From the NCBI GenBank assembly GCA_036936605.1, contig JAUPFV010000001.1, forward strand, positions 345,971,081-346,035,080: a stretch of 64,000 nucleotides of DNA, written 5' to 3'. The position numbers and the translations under genes are program-made. This document shows, piece after piece, positions 43,483-54,985 of this stretch. The notes beneath the pieces were generated by a model. It did not search any database, was not told the DNA's origin, and saw only the letters and a list, made by a program, of their open reading frames with translations. Positions within the stretch are counted from its first letter, which is position 1, and the number at the start of each line of letters is the position of its first letter. The stretch is from Limnanthes douglasii subsp. nivea. Lineage: Eukaryota; Streptophyta; Magnoliopsida; Brassicales; Limnanthaceae.

Positions 43483-44723
43483 ACGCAAAATTCTTGGCAT
43501 TTCTCAAGACCTGAAAAAATGGAGCGCACTTGTCAGACGAACGAGAGATAAACCGATTTAAAGCAGCTAGACGCCCAGTTAGTATATGGACTTCCTTGAT
43601 GCTCTTAGGTGGGGTCATGTCAGTAAGAGCTCGGAGTTGGATGGGGTCGGCTTCAATCCCCTTTTCGCTAACAAAGAAACCCAGGAACTTGCCCGACCTT
43701 ACCCCAAAGGAGCATTTTTCAGGGTTGAGCTTGAGGTTCATACCCCGGAGGTTATCGAAAGTTTCCTATAAATCAGCGAGATGGTCCTCGTCTGTGCCGC
43801 TCTTTACTAACATATCATCAATGTAGACCTCCATATTCCTCTCAATTTGACCATCGAACGTTTTATTGACTAGCCTCTGATACGTTGCTCCGGCATTTTT
43901 TAACCCCGAACGGCATAACCTTGTAGCAACACAGGCCTCGGCCCGTTATAAACGTTGTGCTTTCCCGATCTGCTGGGTGCAACTTGATATGATTATAGCT
44001 GGCGTACGCATCCATGAACGATAGCAGTCTGTTTCCCGAGGTCGAGTCTACCAATTGGTCAATCCTCGGCATCGGGAAGGGGTCCTTCGGGCACGCCCGA
44101 TTGAGGTCGGTGAAGTCCACGCACATCCTCCACTTCCCGTTTTTCTTCTTTACCAGGACGGGATTAGAGGTCCAGAGCGGGTAACTTGACTCCTTGATGT
44201 GCCCGACGCTGATCATTCTTTCGACTTCGCGCATAATGATTTCTGCATTTTCCGGGGAAAAAACCCGACGCTTTTGAGAGGCGGGTCTGATGTTTTTGTT
44301 GACAGTTAGTTTGTGAATCACACAAGACTCTGGGACTCCGGTTACGTCCCTCGAGCACCACACGAATAAATCTAAATTCTCTCGTAGTAAAGATAACAAT
44401 TGTTTCCTGAAGGCTGGTGACAAACGGATCCCGATCTGCAGAACTTTACCTTCGGCAAATGGGTGTTGTTCACATTCTTCGTCGGTAGTCAAATAGCTAG
44501 GAGTTTCCCTAGGATCATCAACAGGTAACGACCCCAGGGGAGCCCCTTTAACTGCTAATCCCGCGCCTGATCCATCTCTTGATCCTTTTTGGGTGCCAAC
44601 GCCGCTCGGTAACACTCTCGTGCCGCTTTCTGGCTGCTTCGGACTATACCTACGTTGTTTCCGATTACGTATTTCAAACACTGATGGACCGTGGATGATA
44701 CCGCATGCATTCGTGATATCCAT
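43483..44723 (-). pseudogene. gypsy element 3 reverse transcriptase
   Basis: The frame from 44723 holds GHIKESSYPLWTSNPVLVKK, RMCVDFTDLNRACPKDPFPM and FMDAYASYNHIKLHPADRES, then a frameshift near 43900 (MPFGVK). The catalytic NMEVYIDDMLVK lies near 43830, and an in-frame TAG follows near 43768. From 43741 the frame holds KCSFGVRSGKFLGFFVSEKG, LTGRLAALNRFIS and FFQVLRNAKNFAWT, where gypsy homology ends. Confidence 0.85.
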
Positions 44724-45565
44724 GATCTGCCAAAAATTGCATTATGAGAAGTCGGTGCGTCTACCACCACGAATAAAACAATGACCTTCTTCTTAAATGG
44801 GCCGCGACCTAGCTGAACGACGCCCTCAAATTCTCCGACCACGTCAGCTGCTGACCCCGTAAATCCTACAATAGTGCGATCCGACCGTATGATGACCGGA
44901 GGTGTCCTAAATTTTGCGAAAGTGGACGCGAAGATTATGTTGGCCGAGCTGCCGGTATCCACCAAAATACGCCGGAACTCTTCCCCCGCAATGGCCGCCC
45001 CGATCATGATGGCGTCCTCATGAGGGCCGGCTATATCTCTCATGTCGTCGTCGTCAAAATACAGGATCGGTGATGGGACGCTTTTGGAGTGGGGGTAGGT
45101 TTGAGCTTCCAATTGGGTAGTCAGATTCACGATATGCCTTTTTCTCGAAGAGTGTGTGGTACCTGCCATAGAGTCTCCACCGAAGATAGTGAGAGATTCA
45201 AATAATTTACAAAGGTTTTTCACATTACAAATACTTTCCTCAGCTTCTTCTTCGATGATCCCGATGATGTTTCGATTCATCTCGGGGTCGAGGTACTCAG
45301 TAGAAACGTCAAAAGGGTCGATGACCTTAGAAATGGTCATGGTGGTTTCGGGCTTCGGTATTGTCACCACTTCTGTCGAAGTTGTGCTCTGCTGAGTTTT
45401 ATTCTTTACGTATTCCAGGAGGTTTCCGTGCTCTATGAGCATCTGTATCTCTTTTTTCAGGTCAATGCAGTCCTTAGTATCGTGCCCCACGTCTTCGTGA
45501 TAACGACAATAACGGTTATTCCTCTGTCCCCGAGGCGTTAGTATGGGGAAAGGCCTTCGATACAT
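44555..45565 (-). pseudogene. gypsy element 3 zinc knuckle and aspartic protease
   Basis: An open 336-residue stretch. Near its start is RYCRYHEDVGHDTKDC, a Cys/His knuckle. The protease active site is LVDTGSSANI, intact, followed by FVVVDAPTSHNAIFGRSWIS. It is part of the gag-pol polyprotein, separated from gag by a frame break at about 45570-45720 and from pol by a stop at 44555 with partial overlap. Confidence 0.85.
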
Positions 45566-45719
45566 CCCGCTTTTCTTAGTTTTTTCGTAGATCGATGATA
45601 CACATTCTGTCAGGTCGGCGAAGTAAGCAGGTCGGATCCACTTGTTAGATATGGGTCGCGAAACCGCTTGACTCGTCTGCTTCGCTTTTTTGGCTCGGGG
45701 GAGACGAAGGCTTGATAGG

Positions 45720-47112
45720 TTAGGACTGGGTCGGGGGTATTGTGCTAACCGGCTGGGCTGGCTGAGCGTAGCTGGATTGAGTCCCTTGTCTTATCTCGAC
45801 CGTTTCTTGCGCGCTCTGCTGAATTTGTGCAGCCAGCTCGGATGCCTCGGTTTCTTCGATCAGTATTTGTTTTTCTATTTGAGCCAGAAGGGCGGAAAAA
45901 GTGAATGCTTGCTTCTTAGTTACCGCTTGCTTCATCGGTCCCGGGAGCAAGCCCAAGCGATACGCGGTTAGCGCCACGTTTTCCTCGCAATGGTCCAGGT
46001 CGGTTTTAGTGTTAATAAAACGCCTGGTATATTCCCTGAGGCTCTCTCCTAGCTTCTCCTTACAATTCATAATGGTGTCTCTGTTGGCTCAGAAACTCTT
46101 GCTTCCGACGAAATGTTGTCTAAACATTGTCCAGAACATCCCGAAGTTTTTGATGCAACCTTGTGGGAATCGGTTGTACCACTTGGATGGCCGGTCCTGG
46201 AAGGTCCTTGAAAATGCCCGACATAGAAGTTTATCTTTATTGTCGAAACTCAGCATGAAGTTTTTGAAGGATTCCAAGTGGTTATCCGGGTCCTTCTTTC
46301 CGTCATATTTTTCCAATTTGGAAATATCAAACGTGTTCGGGAGTTGCCTTGCTAATATATCATCGGACAATGGTGAAGCTCTCCAATTCATCTCGAACCC
46401 GAAAGCTCCGCCTCCGAGCCCTTCTGTCTGAATACCATAGAGGCCCTCATCCCCGGGATTGATAAATTGGCTGCTAGTTCGGTACCTCTGGTTCTGGCTG
46501 TTCGAAGGTTACCATTGTACCTGAGGTAGTGTTACCCGCTCTTTCCTGCTGTCTACTGGCATTTTGTTATTTCTCAAACGACACTAGCGTTCGTTTTTCG
46601 GTGGTACCTTTTTTGTACTTAGGAGAGTCTGACCGGGGTCCCCTGTGGCGTCGGGAACGATTTTTTTGTGCGCGTTTGCTCATCCTTTCCTGTCGTCGAT
46701 ACTCCCTTCCTGACGAATCATCCGAGGTGTAATCAGCGGAGACGCCGCGGTTATCCTCTGGGTACCGCTGCTCTCTGGTGTTTTCCCCATCCTCTGGACG
46801 AGGTTCTCGATAATATCTAACAGGTCGGGCCTCGATGCGATGTCCCGCAGTCGGGTTGCCTCCGTTGCGGTTATTCATGAATGGCTCTTTACATTTTCCT
46901 TCCCGAACCCTTTTCTCGTCTAATGCCCGCTCTCTTTCAGCGTTCAGTCTGGCAATGTCTTCCAGGACCTGTCTTCTGGTTATGATAAGATTCGAACGTT
47001 TGTCCCGACCCTGGGCGTAACGTTCCCGACCCGGGGCTTCTTCGCCCTCAGATAACGGAACGGCCTGGGCTACTTCTCTCTCGACCCTCTCTTTGACAGC
47101 CTCGTCATTCAT
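45720..47112 (-). pseudogene. gypsy element 3 gag
   Basis: The N-terminal Arg/Glu-rich part (47112-46567) contains REVAQAVPLSEGEEAPGRER. The capsid-like core (46391-46089) reads LPNTFDISKLEKYDGKKDPD, LLCRAFSRTFQDRPSKWYNR and FPQGCIKNFGMFW. The next part (46070-45720) has ESLREYTRRFINTKTDLDHC and a Gln/Glu-rich region. A stop near 46086 and a frameshift near 46400-46560 break it. Confidence 0.8.
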
Positions 47113-47167
47113 CCTTGAAGATCAGATCGCGATTTTCAAAGAAAAAGATTCATGTTTGGTATCACGG

Positions 47168-47186
47168 ATTCCCACAGACGGGGCCA
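47168..47186 (-). other. primer binding site of gypsy element 3
   Basis: The minus strand reads TGGCCCCGTCTGTGGGAAT, one base from the LTR start. It differs from TGGCGACCACA of elements 1 and 2, so a different tRNA primer is likely. Confidence 0.6.
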
Positions 47187-47187
47187 A

Positions 47188-47450
47188 TGATGAGAGAATA
47201 AATGACTATGAAGGATATTGGATCTTAGACCTGATGTGACTAGAGAGAGAGTGTAGAGAGAAAAAGTGGAAAGAGAATATTATAATGTGGAATGTCCCAC
47301 CTACCAAGAATAATGGGTCTCCTTTTATAGTAAAGAAGGGTGGACCCATTAATGTCCTTGGTGGGCTTGTTTTATTTCTATTTTGGTCCTTCACCAAATA
47401 CACTGTTTACAAATTAATCTTTAATAAGCCGTAAATGCTATTATAGTCAC
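47188..47450 (-). repeat. 5' LTR of gypsy element 3
   Basis: Starts TGATGAGAGAATAAATGACT on the plus strand. The minus strand has a strong TATA box, ACTATAAAAGGAGACCC, at about 47321-47336. The end near 47450 (GTCACA) is a guess; no target duplication could be checked because the other end is truncated. Confidence 0.55.
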
Positions 47451-49249
47451 ATCAATTTCCTTCTATTTATAATTAACTCTTTATTATTAATTCTGGCGAA
47501 TTATTCCCTTATCAGTTTTAATTTATTTTTTTTAAATAAACTTTATTGAATTATAACATGGGGTTATATAAATAAGAGTACCATTGTCATTGTTAGATAT
47601 TTCAAAGTTTAATAATTACAGTAATTAAAATAATAATAAAATTGTTTGAAGATTAACACTAAATAAACAATAGCAATAGTAGTTATCTACATCTTCATCT
47701 TCCTTCATCGTTAGATATCATCCAGGAATATAAACATCAAACTGAGAATTTCTTTGAATCTTGCTTTAAGGTGTATATAATTGAAGGAAATGTTTTAAAA
47801 TTATTTATTAGTCCATTAAAAGTAAACAAAATTGACATTGGAATTATGCATAGAAAAAGATAAACAAACGAAAGACGACTAAAATTTTATTATTTATAGA
47901 GTGTACATATTACAAAGAGTATAAGCTTTTGTATATGGATAAAACATATGAGTTAATGGAGGCTTAATATCTCTAAGACCCTATCGCAAACTCACAATAC
48001 AATAGACGTATTGAGAGTTTGTAAAAAACAAAACGAAATTGAGATACTAACAGAGTTTTTGCAAAGAAATCCGCAAGTTGTGTTTCTTTGCAAAGAACTT
48101 CACAAGTTGTCTTCAATCTTTAAAACTTCTTCATACATCTTCTTCACATCGCTCACAACCAGTCTCACATGACTCGTTGTAATGGAATCAAGAAAGTGAA
48201 AAGGAACATAAACACTTCAACTAGATTAATGAAACTAAAGTTCTTAGAAACCAGAGGTACGCAAGGAAGCACAACAATGAGACATTGGCGAACTCTTTTG
48301 TTAATGACTAGAAATTTGATATTCTTCACATCTTCTTCAAGTACTCTTCTTCACGCATCTTCTTCAAGTATTCTTCTTTAGATTTCTTCTAACTCGTCAT
48401 TTTTTTCAACCAAATATTCAATTCAAACGTTAAATCTCAAATCCACAATTATAAATTTTAAACCTCCAACCTTAAATCTCAAACCTCCAACCTTAAATTA
48501 CAAATCATCAAATTCCAAACTTCAAATAAAATCTAAATACCTAATGAAATTTTAAACTCAAAATATCCAAAACGAAATCCAAACAAAAAACACTGATCTA
48601 AGCACATGTCAGACATAATCCAACGTCAAACAAAATCTAACCATCAAACGAACTCAAACGAATCCAAACAAATCTAAATGAGTCAAAACGACAAACGTCG
48701 ATCTAAACAAACGTCAGACATAATCCAAAAGTCAAAATCAAAATCGAGACACTAATCGCCAAATTACAAAGCTCTAAACTTCAAACGCAAAATCTAATCC
48801 TTTAATGGCAAACGCCAATCCCAAACGCCAAACCGAAACACAAAAATCCAAGCGCAAAATGGAAAATAAAATCCAATTTCTTATCTGAATCTAAATCAAA
48901 ACAAAATTTTAAACAAAATTTCAAATCTAAAACTAAATCCAAGTACCAAATCGAAATCTAAATCTAAATCTAAATCAATATACCAAATCCAATACTACAT
49001 CCAAATACCAAATCCAAAAATAATATATACCAAATCCAAACAAAATCTATAGCAACTCTGAATCCAAAACTAAACCCAAATACCAAATCCAATTTCAAAT
49101 CTAAGTTTCAATTAAAACCAAAACCAAAGCATATGAGCTAATGGGCTTATACCTAATATCTCTAACATTATGCTCATCCATTGGGTTGCAAGTAACCTAA
49201 AGCTAAACTTTATAATAGCGCAATGGCTCTTAGAGGGTTTAAGGTGTTA
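47451..49249. other. spacer with LTR-like fragment and low-complexity tract
   Basis: CATATGAGTTAATGGAGGCT (47946) recurs as CATATGAGCTAATGGGCTTA (49129), each followed by AATATCTCTAA; the first is preceded by a minus-strand ACTCTATAAATAATAAAATT, like a copia LTR promoter. Between about 48410 and 49120 lies a tract of degenerate AAATCYAAA and CCAAATCC units. No supported gene. Confidence 0.4.
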
Positions 49250-49268
49250 ATTATGTCATGGTCAAGCT

Positions 49269-49634
49269 TCATCTTGTATATAGAGTCCATATGGGCAACC
49301 AATGAGCTGCCTGATTTTGGACGCTTGAAATATGTTTGATAGTCATAATGAGGAATATCAGGTTCCTACAAAATTGAATAGTTGTTTGGATGTACCAAGG
49401 GGTTAAACCCTTAGCTAACACATCAATTAGTAGCATAGAATCAGATTCAACATCCATATTTCTATAACCTTTGTGGTTGCTGATGATTAGACCATCTAAC
49501 AGAACTAAAGTTTTAACAATCAATGGATTAACTTTGCCATAAATCCTACCATATGAATGAATCATATTAGCATTTTTATCTCTAACAAATCCAACACCAC
49601 TAGATTCACCATTTTTTAAACGAGAAACCATCAC
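49269..49634 (-). pseudogene. LINE C-terminal RNase H
   Basis: The frame holds SSGVGFVRDKNANMIHSYGR, LLDGLIISNHKGYRNMDVES, DSMLLIDVL and IKHISSVQNQAAHWL. The pattern matches the plant LINE RNase H (RVT_3 type). The first Asp position lies just outside the open frame. Terminates at 49269. Confidence 0.7.
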
Positions 49635-50763
49635 AATTTAGTTTAATTCTATATTCATTGGGAGCAATCCATTTTAAAGTGTGAATTCTATCAGAATTAT
49701 TAGATGAAAAGAAAATAAAAAGCTTACTAGAAATGTTAATATCATCATAACATAATTTTTAGAGTTGATGTTGTTAATACAAGAAATTGTACGAATGATT
49801 TTATTAAATTAATTTCAAGGTGAAATCTTATTATTATACTTCTTTTTGTTTCCATAAAACCATATGGTCCAAACAATTAGATTTGGGAGGATTGTTCTAA
49901 TATGAATGTTTTTTATGATGGACCAATATCTACATCTAACAATATGTTTTAATGTCATGTATCTACTGATTTGAATGTCAAACAAAGCAGAAAAGTGACA
50001 CCAAATATCCCAAGATAAAGAATAGTTTATAAAAAGGTGATTGACAGACTATATACTGTTATAGGATAAACATTTCAAAGTTAAGGGGAAGTGTTTCTTT
50101 TGAATGTTGGTATCAACTCATATCCAATATATTAAAGTTTTCTATATTAGAAAAGAATTCTTAGTGGGGATGTAATTGTTCTAAAAAGTAGTATAAATGA
50201 TAGAGGTTAAAGATTTTTCCCTAATTTGGTTCCAAGTTGCTTTGGTTTTAAATTTTCCAAAATTACATAATGCCCAATTTTGTTTTATCATCTCTGTCAT
50301 TATTAATGTTTTGGGTTAGAATCATGTTTATATCTAAACGTGTAATGTTAGCTCTCAGCTTATTAATATTCTAAGAATTATTTTCCCCAAAACTACTAAC
50401 ACCAACAGAATTGTACCATTTATTATTTTCAGAATTAGTTAATTGAATTAGATGGGTCTTTTTAATCCATATATCCAACCAAAAGTCAATTTGACCATTC
50501 CCTAAAATCCAAAATATGTTAGGCTCAGCGATGTATTTCACTGTAGTTAATCTTCTCCAGGTTGAGGAAGCTTTAGTTGTACTATTAAGCTACATATGAT
50601 GTCTGGTTTTGCACTAAATAAAGTTCATATATTTAGCCTAGAGGGAGAAGTTTTCTCTAAATTTAAACCAAAGTTTACATGCATAAATATCCTGTAAATC
50701 TCTAATTTCCCTTACATTGAGGCCACCCTCTTCATAAGGTAAGCAGATGGAATCCTAATCAGA

Positions 50764-52094
50764 CTAGTGAATAGTGCTAGTTTGCTCTTTGGAGCCCCAA
50801 AGAAATATATTTAATAGTTTATTAATTTTGTTGATCATATTTTGAGGAAGGGTACAACATCGAATATAATAATTGGGAAAGGTCATTATGACTGATTGAG
50901 TTATAACAAATTTACCCATAAATAAAAGAGAAATTGAGTCACATTCATAGATTTTGAGTCTAATCTTATGGACTAACTCATCATATTTATTGATCCTATT
51001 TTTGTTATCAATATAGATACCAAGATATTTTATAGGTAAGGCTTTATACTTAAATCCAGTGGTTTCTTCAAGGGCTCTAATTCTGTGAGGGTTGAACTTA
51101 GGAGAAGTAATTAAGTTAGATTTATCTTTGTTGGTATTTTGGCCAGATGAATTTTGATAGAGCTTTAAGAACTGATTCAATATGATGATATTATTTTTGG
51201 ATCCATTAACAAAGATGACAAAGTCATCAGCATAAACTAGAAAATTGACTCTCATTTGGCTTTTGGTTTTGTACAACATTTGAAGATTGTTATTGAATTC
51301 TTATGAGAAATTTTTGCAACTGTAAAAAGACTGGAGAAGATAGGATTCCCTTGCCTAATTTTATTTAAACCTTTAAAATATCCATGCAATTCTCCATCAA
51401 TTAATATTACGAAGAACGCATAATTGATGTTGTTGATGATTAAATTATAAAGCTATTATGGAAGCTAAAAGCTTTCATAATATCCAGAACAAATCTATGT
51501 GAGATATTATCGAAAGCCTTATTCTATTTGAAGAGCTATATTATTGTCTCTAAACTTTTTGTTAATATCATGGATGATCTCATTAGCTAGCAGGATTTGA
51601 TCATGAATGTTGTTCCCATGAATAAATCCACCTTGCTCATAGGAGATGATTTTTTAAAGAATTAGATTAATTCTGTCATTTATAACTCTAGATAAGATTT
51701 TGTTAGAAACAATACAAAGACTTATAGGCCTAAAGTCTTTCCACTACTTAAGAAAATGAATTTTGGGGATCATACATAAGGTAGTAGTAAAAGTACCTTT
51801 GGGGGCAATACTGCTCTTAAAGTAGTCAATGATAGGTGAAAAACTGTCATTTTTAATTATGCTCCAACAAGTTTGATAAAAAGTTATGTTAAAGCCATCA
51901 GGCCCATCCACAACATTGGTTTTCAAATTTTGAACAGTTTTGTGAATTTCATCAATTAAAGGGATAGCTAAAAGGTTAATGTCATCAGATTCTGCGATGA
52001 TATTATGAATATTTTTATGAGCATTTCCATAGTGATTAATTAAGGTATTACTAGTAAAAATATTTTTGAAATAGTATATAGCTAGCTCTCTCAT
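50764..52094 (-). pseudogene. LINE reverse transcriptase
   Basis: From 52094: YYFKNIFTSN, VDGPDGFNITFYQTCW and TLCMIPKI. After a stop, DFRPISLC and EQGGFIHGNNIHDQILLANE; then a block with MRVNFLVYADDFVIFVNGSK, where YADD is the catalytic box, and KYLGIYIDNKNRI. At 50460-50760 a zf-RVT-like region follows. Six or more in-frame stops. Confidence 0.85.
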
Positions 52095-52279
52095 TTTCTT
52101 TTGATCATCAATCCAAACATTATCATGCTTGATACCATTAACTCTATTATTACTTTGTCTTTAATTATGGAATAAAACTATATTTTTGTCACCTTGTTTA
52201 AACCAGTTAATGTCGTTATTTTGTTCTCAATAAGATTCTTCTCTTGCCAAGAGAGGAAGCTGATTTCCTTTGGTTTTAT

Positions 52280-53165
52280 TTAAGTTAACTTTATTTTCCA
52301 TGTTTTGGGAATTTCGGTATTTGTTTTCATAGAAATTAACTTCCTCATCAGCTTTGGCAGCACTAGTAACGATAATACCAAATGTTGTATAATTTCAAAA
52401 CTTAAGGGTAAGTTTAAGTCTTTTGATTTTGTTCCAGATATCATGCAATGGAGGGCCAAAGAGCTGAGTGTTCCAAGATTCTTCAATAATTTTTTAGATA
52501 TTGGGATGTTGAATCCACATGCTAACATATTTGAAATATGATTTTGGTTTCCAAAAATTATTGGCTAAGGTTATGAGCAAAGGATCATGATCAGAGCAGG
52601 TTTTAGTAAAATGCTTTGATTGGATTGAATCAAAGCGAGTTCTCATTTTGTAATGAATGAGAACTCGATCGAGTCTTCTCCAATACCTATTAGTGGTCAA
52701 AGAAAATGGAGATCCTGTAAATCCAGGATCTTCACGGGAACGGTAAAAAATAATGTTATTTAAGTCATCTAGACTTCATAAACACAAGCTAGCACATGAC
52801 AATTTCTCAATAGAGTTTGTTACGCAGTTGAAGTCACCCATGACGATTCTCTTTAATCGATTGCTGGATAACTTTCTCGAACTCTCCTAAAGAAGGAGTC
52901 TATTTATTCTGAAACATTTGGTGTATATGACAGAAATATTAAAGTATCTATTTATATGTTGATGAGAAACTTTAAGGTGAATAAGTTGCTTTTCATCACA
53001 AACCATATTCACCTTAAAGTGATTTTTCCACATGACCCAAATTTTATCGCTAGAGTTAGCAAGGCTATGGTGAAAATTAAGATTTTTCATGGTTTGATTG
53101 AGATTTTTCTGAGAGATCACGGGTTCCTAGATAGCCATGAACTCGATTTTCTCAAAGATAACTAA
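52280..53165 (-). pseudogene. LINE endonuclease remnant
   Basis: Recognised pieces are IWVMWKNHFKVNMVCDEKQL, NRYWRRLDRVLIH and KTCSDHDPLLITL, the last being the SDH box of APE-type endonucleases. The first catalytic residues are not visible. Frameshifts separate the pieces. Confidence 0.75.
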
Positions 53166-53683
53166 ATACTTTAATCTTCTAATTGAGTTTTTATTTTCTT
53201 AACCTCTAATATTCTAATTTAATATTTTAACAGCCATTTATATTAAAGAGATATAGGATTGACTTTTTAGAATCAATTGTATTATGCAAACTAAACAATT
53301 TTATAGGTTTTGGCATGTTTGATTTCTGATTGACAATATTTAGCTCAGTATCCATATGTCTTTGCTTATTGGAGGAGACTGGAAGACTTCCAGATAAGAT
53401 GTAGTGAGGGGAATTTGAGGGAGCCTCATCATCTAATGAGGTATTAAGACATTGAAATTTATTTCCAATACTTATAGAATAGAGAGCATCAATAATTTTA
53501 GTATTATGCTATACTAGAAGATGATCATTTCCTAGAGTTTGACACTAATTAATTTATATTGGATTGTTCCCTCGGTGTTTTCTTTAGGAATTACAGACTG
53601 AGTTTCTTTCACCATTATTAATTTCAACCTAGGAGCCCTAGTCTCATTAATGTTAGCCGTTTTCTAATATGCCGCTTGATCTT

Positions 53684-54600
53684 TTAAATTAGCTTCAGGT
53701 TTTTATTGTTCTTTTTGCAATTTTGACTACTGTGACCTAGGTGGTGATAGTCTAGGCAATATACGTGGGTTTCCCCATATATAATATTTATCCAGTTACC
53801 ATCTTGGTCACTAAATTTAATCCAAAGTTTTTTATTGGCATACTTAGTTAAATCAAGTTCTATCCAAACCTTAAAATAGTTGTGTCTGGCTCGATTTTTA
53901 GTAGGTATCCAGATTTCTAAAGGGTTCCCTAATTTGTTGGCTATGTTTTTAATGGTAACTCTGTTATAAAGGTAAATGGGAAGTTTTGGGAAAGTTAACC
54001 ACACATGGGTAACTAGACATTCTTTTTTGGTATTGAAGTTCAGTTCCCATTTGATTAGTCTCATGGAATATTTGTCAAAAGACCAAACATTATTTTTCAA
54101 AAGATTTTAAATCCCTCGAGTAAGCTTATCTATATGAACACATGTGATTTATAAAAAACAAAAATATTTACTTCACCTTTAAGATTAAGTTTGTTTAAGA
54201 ATTGATTTATAATAGATAAATATGGTCTACCTACTGCAAGCTTGCCAACTAAAGTATATACCGAAGATTTGAGTAAGAGGGACTTATTTTTTTCTGCAAA
54301 ACTTAAAGACTTGAGACCTTATTTTATTGTTGATAAACAAATCTTCATGCGTGGCATCCTTGTGGTTTGATTTTGGACGAACAACGTCTTTGTAGGACAT
54401 CTTGTTTTGAAGGATCTGGGTGTTTGCAGTCTTGTTGTTAAAGGGAGGGAAATTGTGTTCAAATCCTAGATCTGCAGTCGCCTCTCCAACAACCAGTTCT
54501 TGTTTTCCAGAGTTTTCTTGAGGTGATGTTTGGCTTTCATTGTGTCTCAAGGTCTGTTGATTCTTTCTCCATTCCAGAATACCCTTCATTTTTTGTTTCT
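53684..54600 (-). pseudogene. LINE ORF1 (DUF4283-like, zinc knuckle)
   Basis: The 54100-53684 frame reads HVWLTFPKLPIYLYNRVTIK, NIANKLGNPLEIW and FKVWIELDLTKYANKKLW. The knuckle is CLDYHHLGHSSQNC, where the usual C-x2-C has become C-x2-Y. The 54589-54284 frame upstream is polar (SYKDVVRPKSNHK). ORF1 binds RNA in active LINEs. Confidence 0.75.
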
Positions 54601-54985
54601 CGAATGAAGATGAATTGAGGGTTTGAGTAAAACCCCCAATTTGAAGCCTTAATTCCTCTTCAAAACTTGATGAACTTATCCACTTTGTATAAGCTAGATT
54701 TCAATTGAATGAACCTTTTGTTGTTTGGGTGATTCTTTACCTTCTTAGTAAGATTCTTCGATCTAATGCTTGAACCTTAAATACCAATCTTCTCTCTCGT
54801 CTTGCAATTGAACTTGATGAGATTCTAGATGAACAAGTAGTTCAAATCCACAAGATCCTAATCTCGATATTCCACTTGAAGAGATTTCGGAGTCGAAGAC
54901 GAATTGTGAGAGCGAAAGGGCTTCTGAGAGGAGAGAAAATACCTTTCTTGGTTTTCTTCGAGCGTCCCGCATTCCTTTGCTGAAT

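Larger units (their letters stand above)
43483..47450 (-). mobile_element. Ty3/gypsy element 3, truncated after reverse transcriptase
   Basis: From right to left: LTR (47188 onward), primer binding site, gag, protease and reverse transcriptase; then the sequence switches to PMD coding at 43482. RNase H and integrase are absent. It is more GC-rich than its neighbours and has only a few frameshifts, so it is younger than elements 1 and 2. Gag and protease resemble element 1, but the primer binding site differs. Confidence 0.85.
49250..54985 (-). mobile_element. L1-like LINE retrotransposon, degenerate
   Basis: Minus-strand order: ORF1 with DUF4283-like part and a knuckle (about 54600-53684), endonuclease (53165-52500), reverse transcriptase (52094-50764), and a terminal RNase H (49634-49269). 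This is the plan of plant L1 LINEs. Many stops and frameshifts. No poly(A) tail was found next to 49250, so the 3' end is uncertain. The 5' end is put near 54985, past a short Arg/Ser-rich frame (54972-54763). Confidence 0.85.

Noticed and set aside
48410..49120. Interstitial telomere repeat
   Set aside because: Units are AAATCYAAA-like and irregular; no run of the plant telomere unit CCCTAAA was seen.
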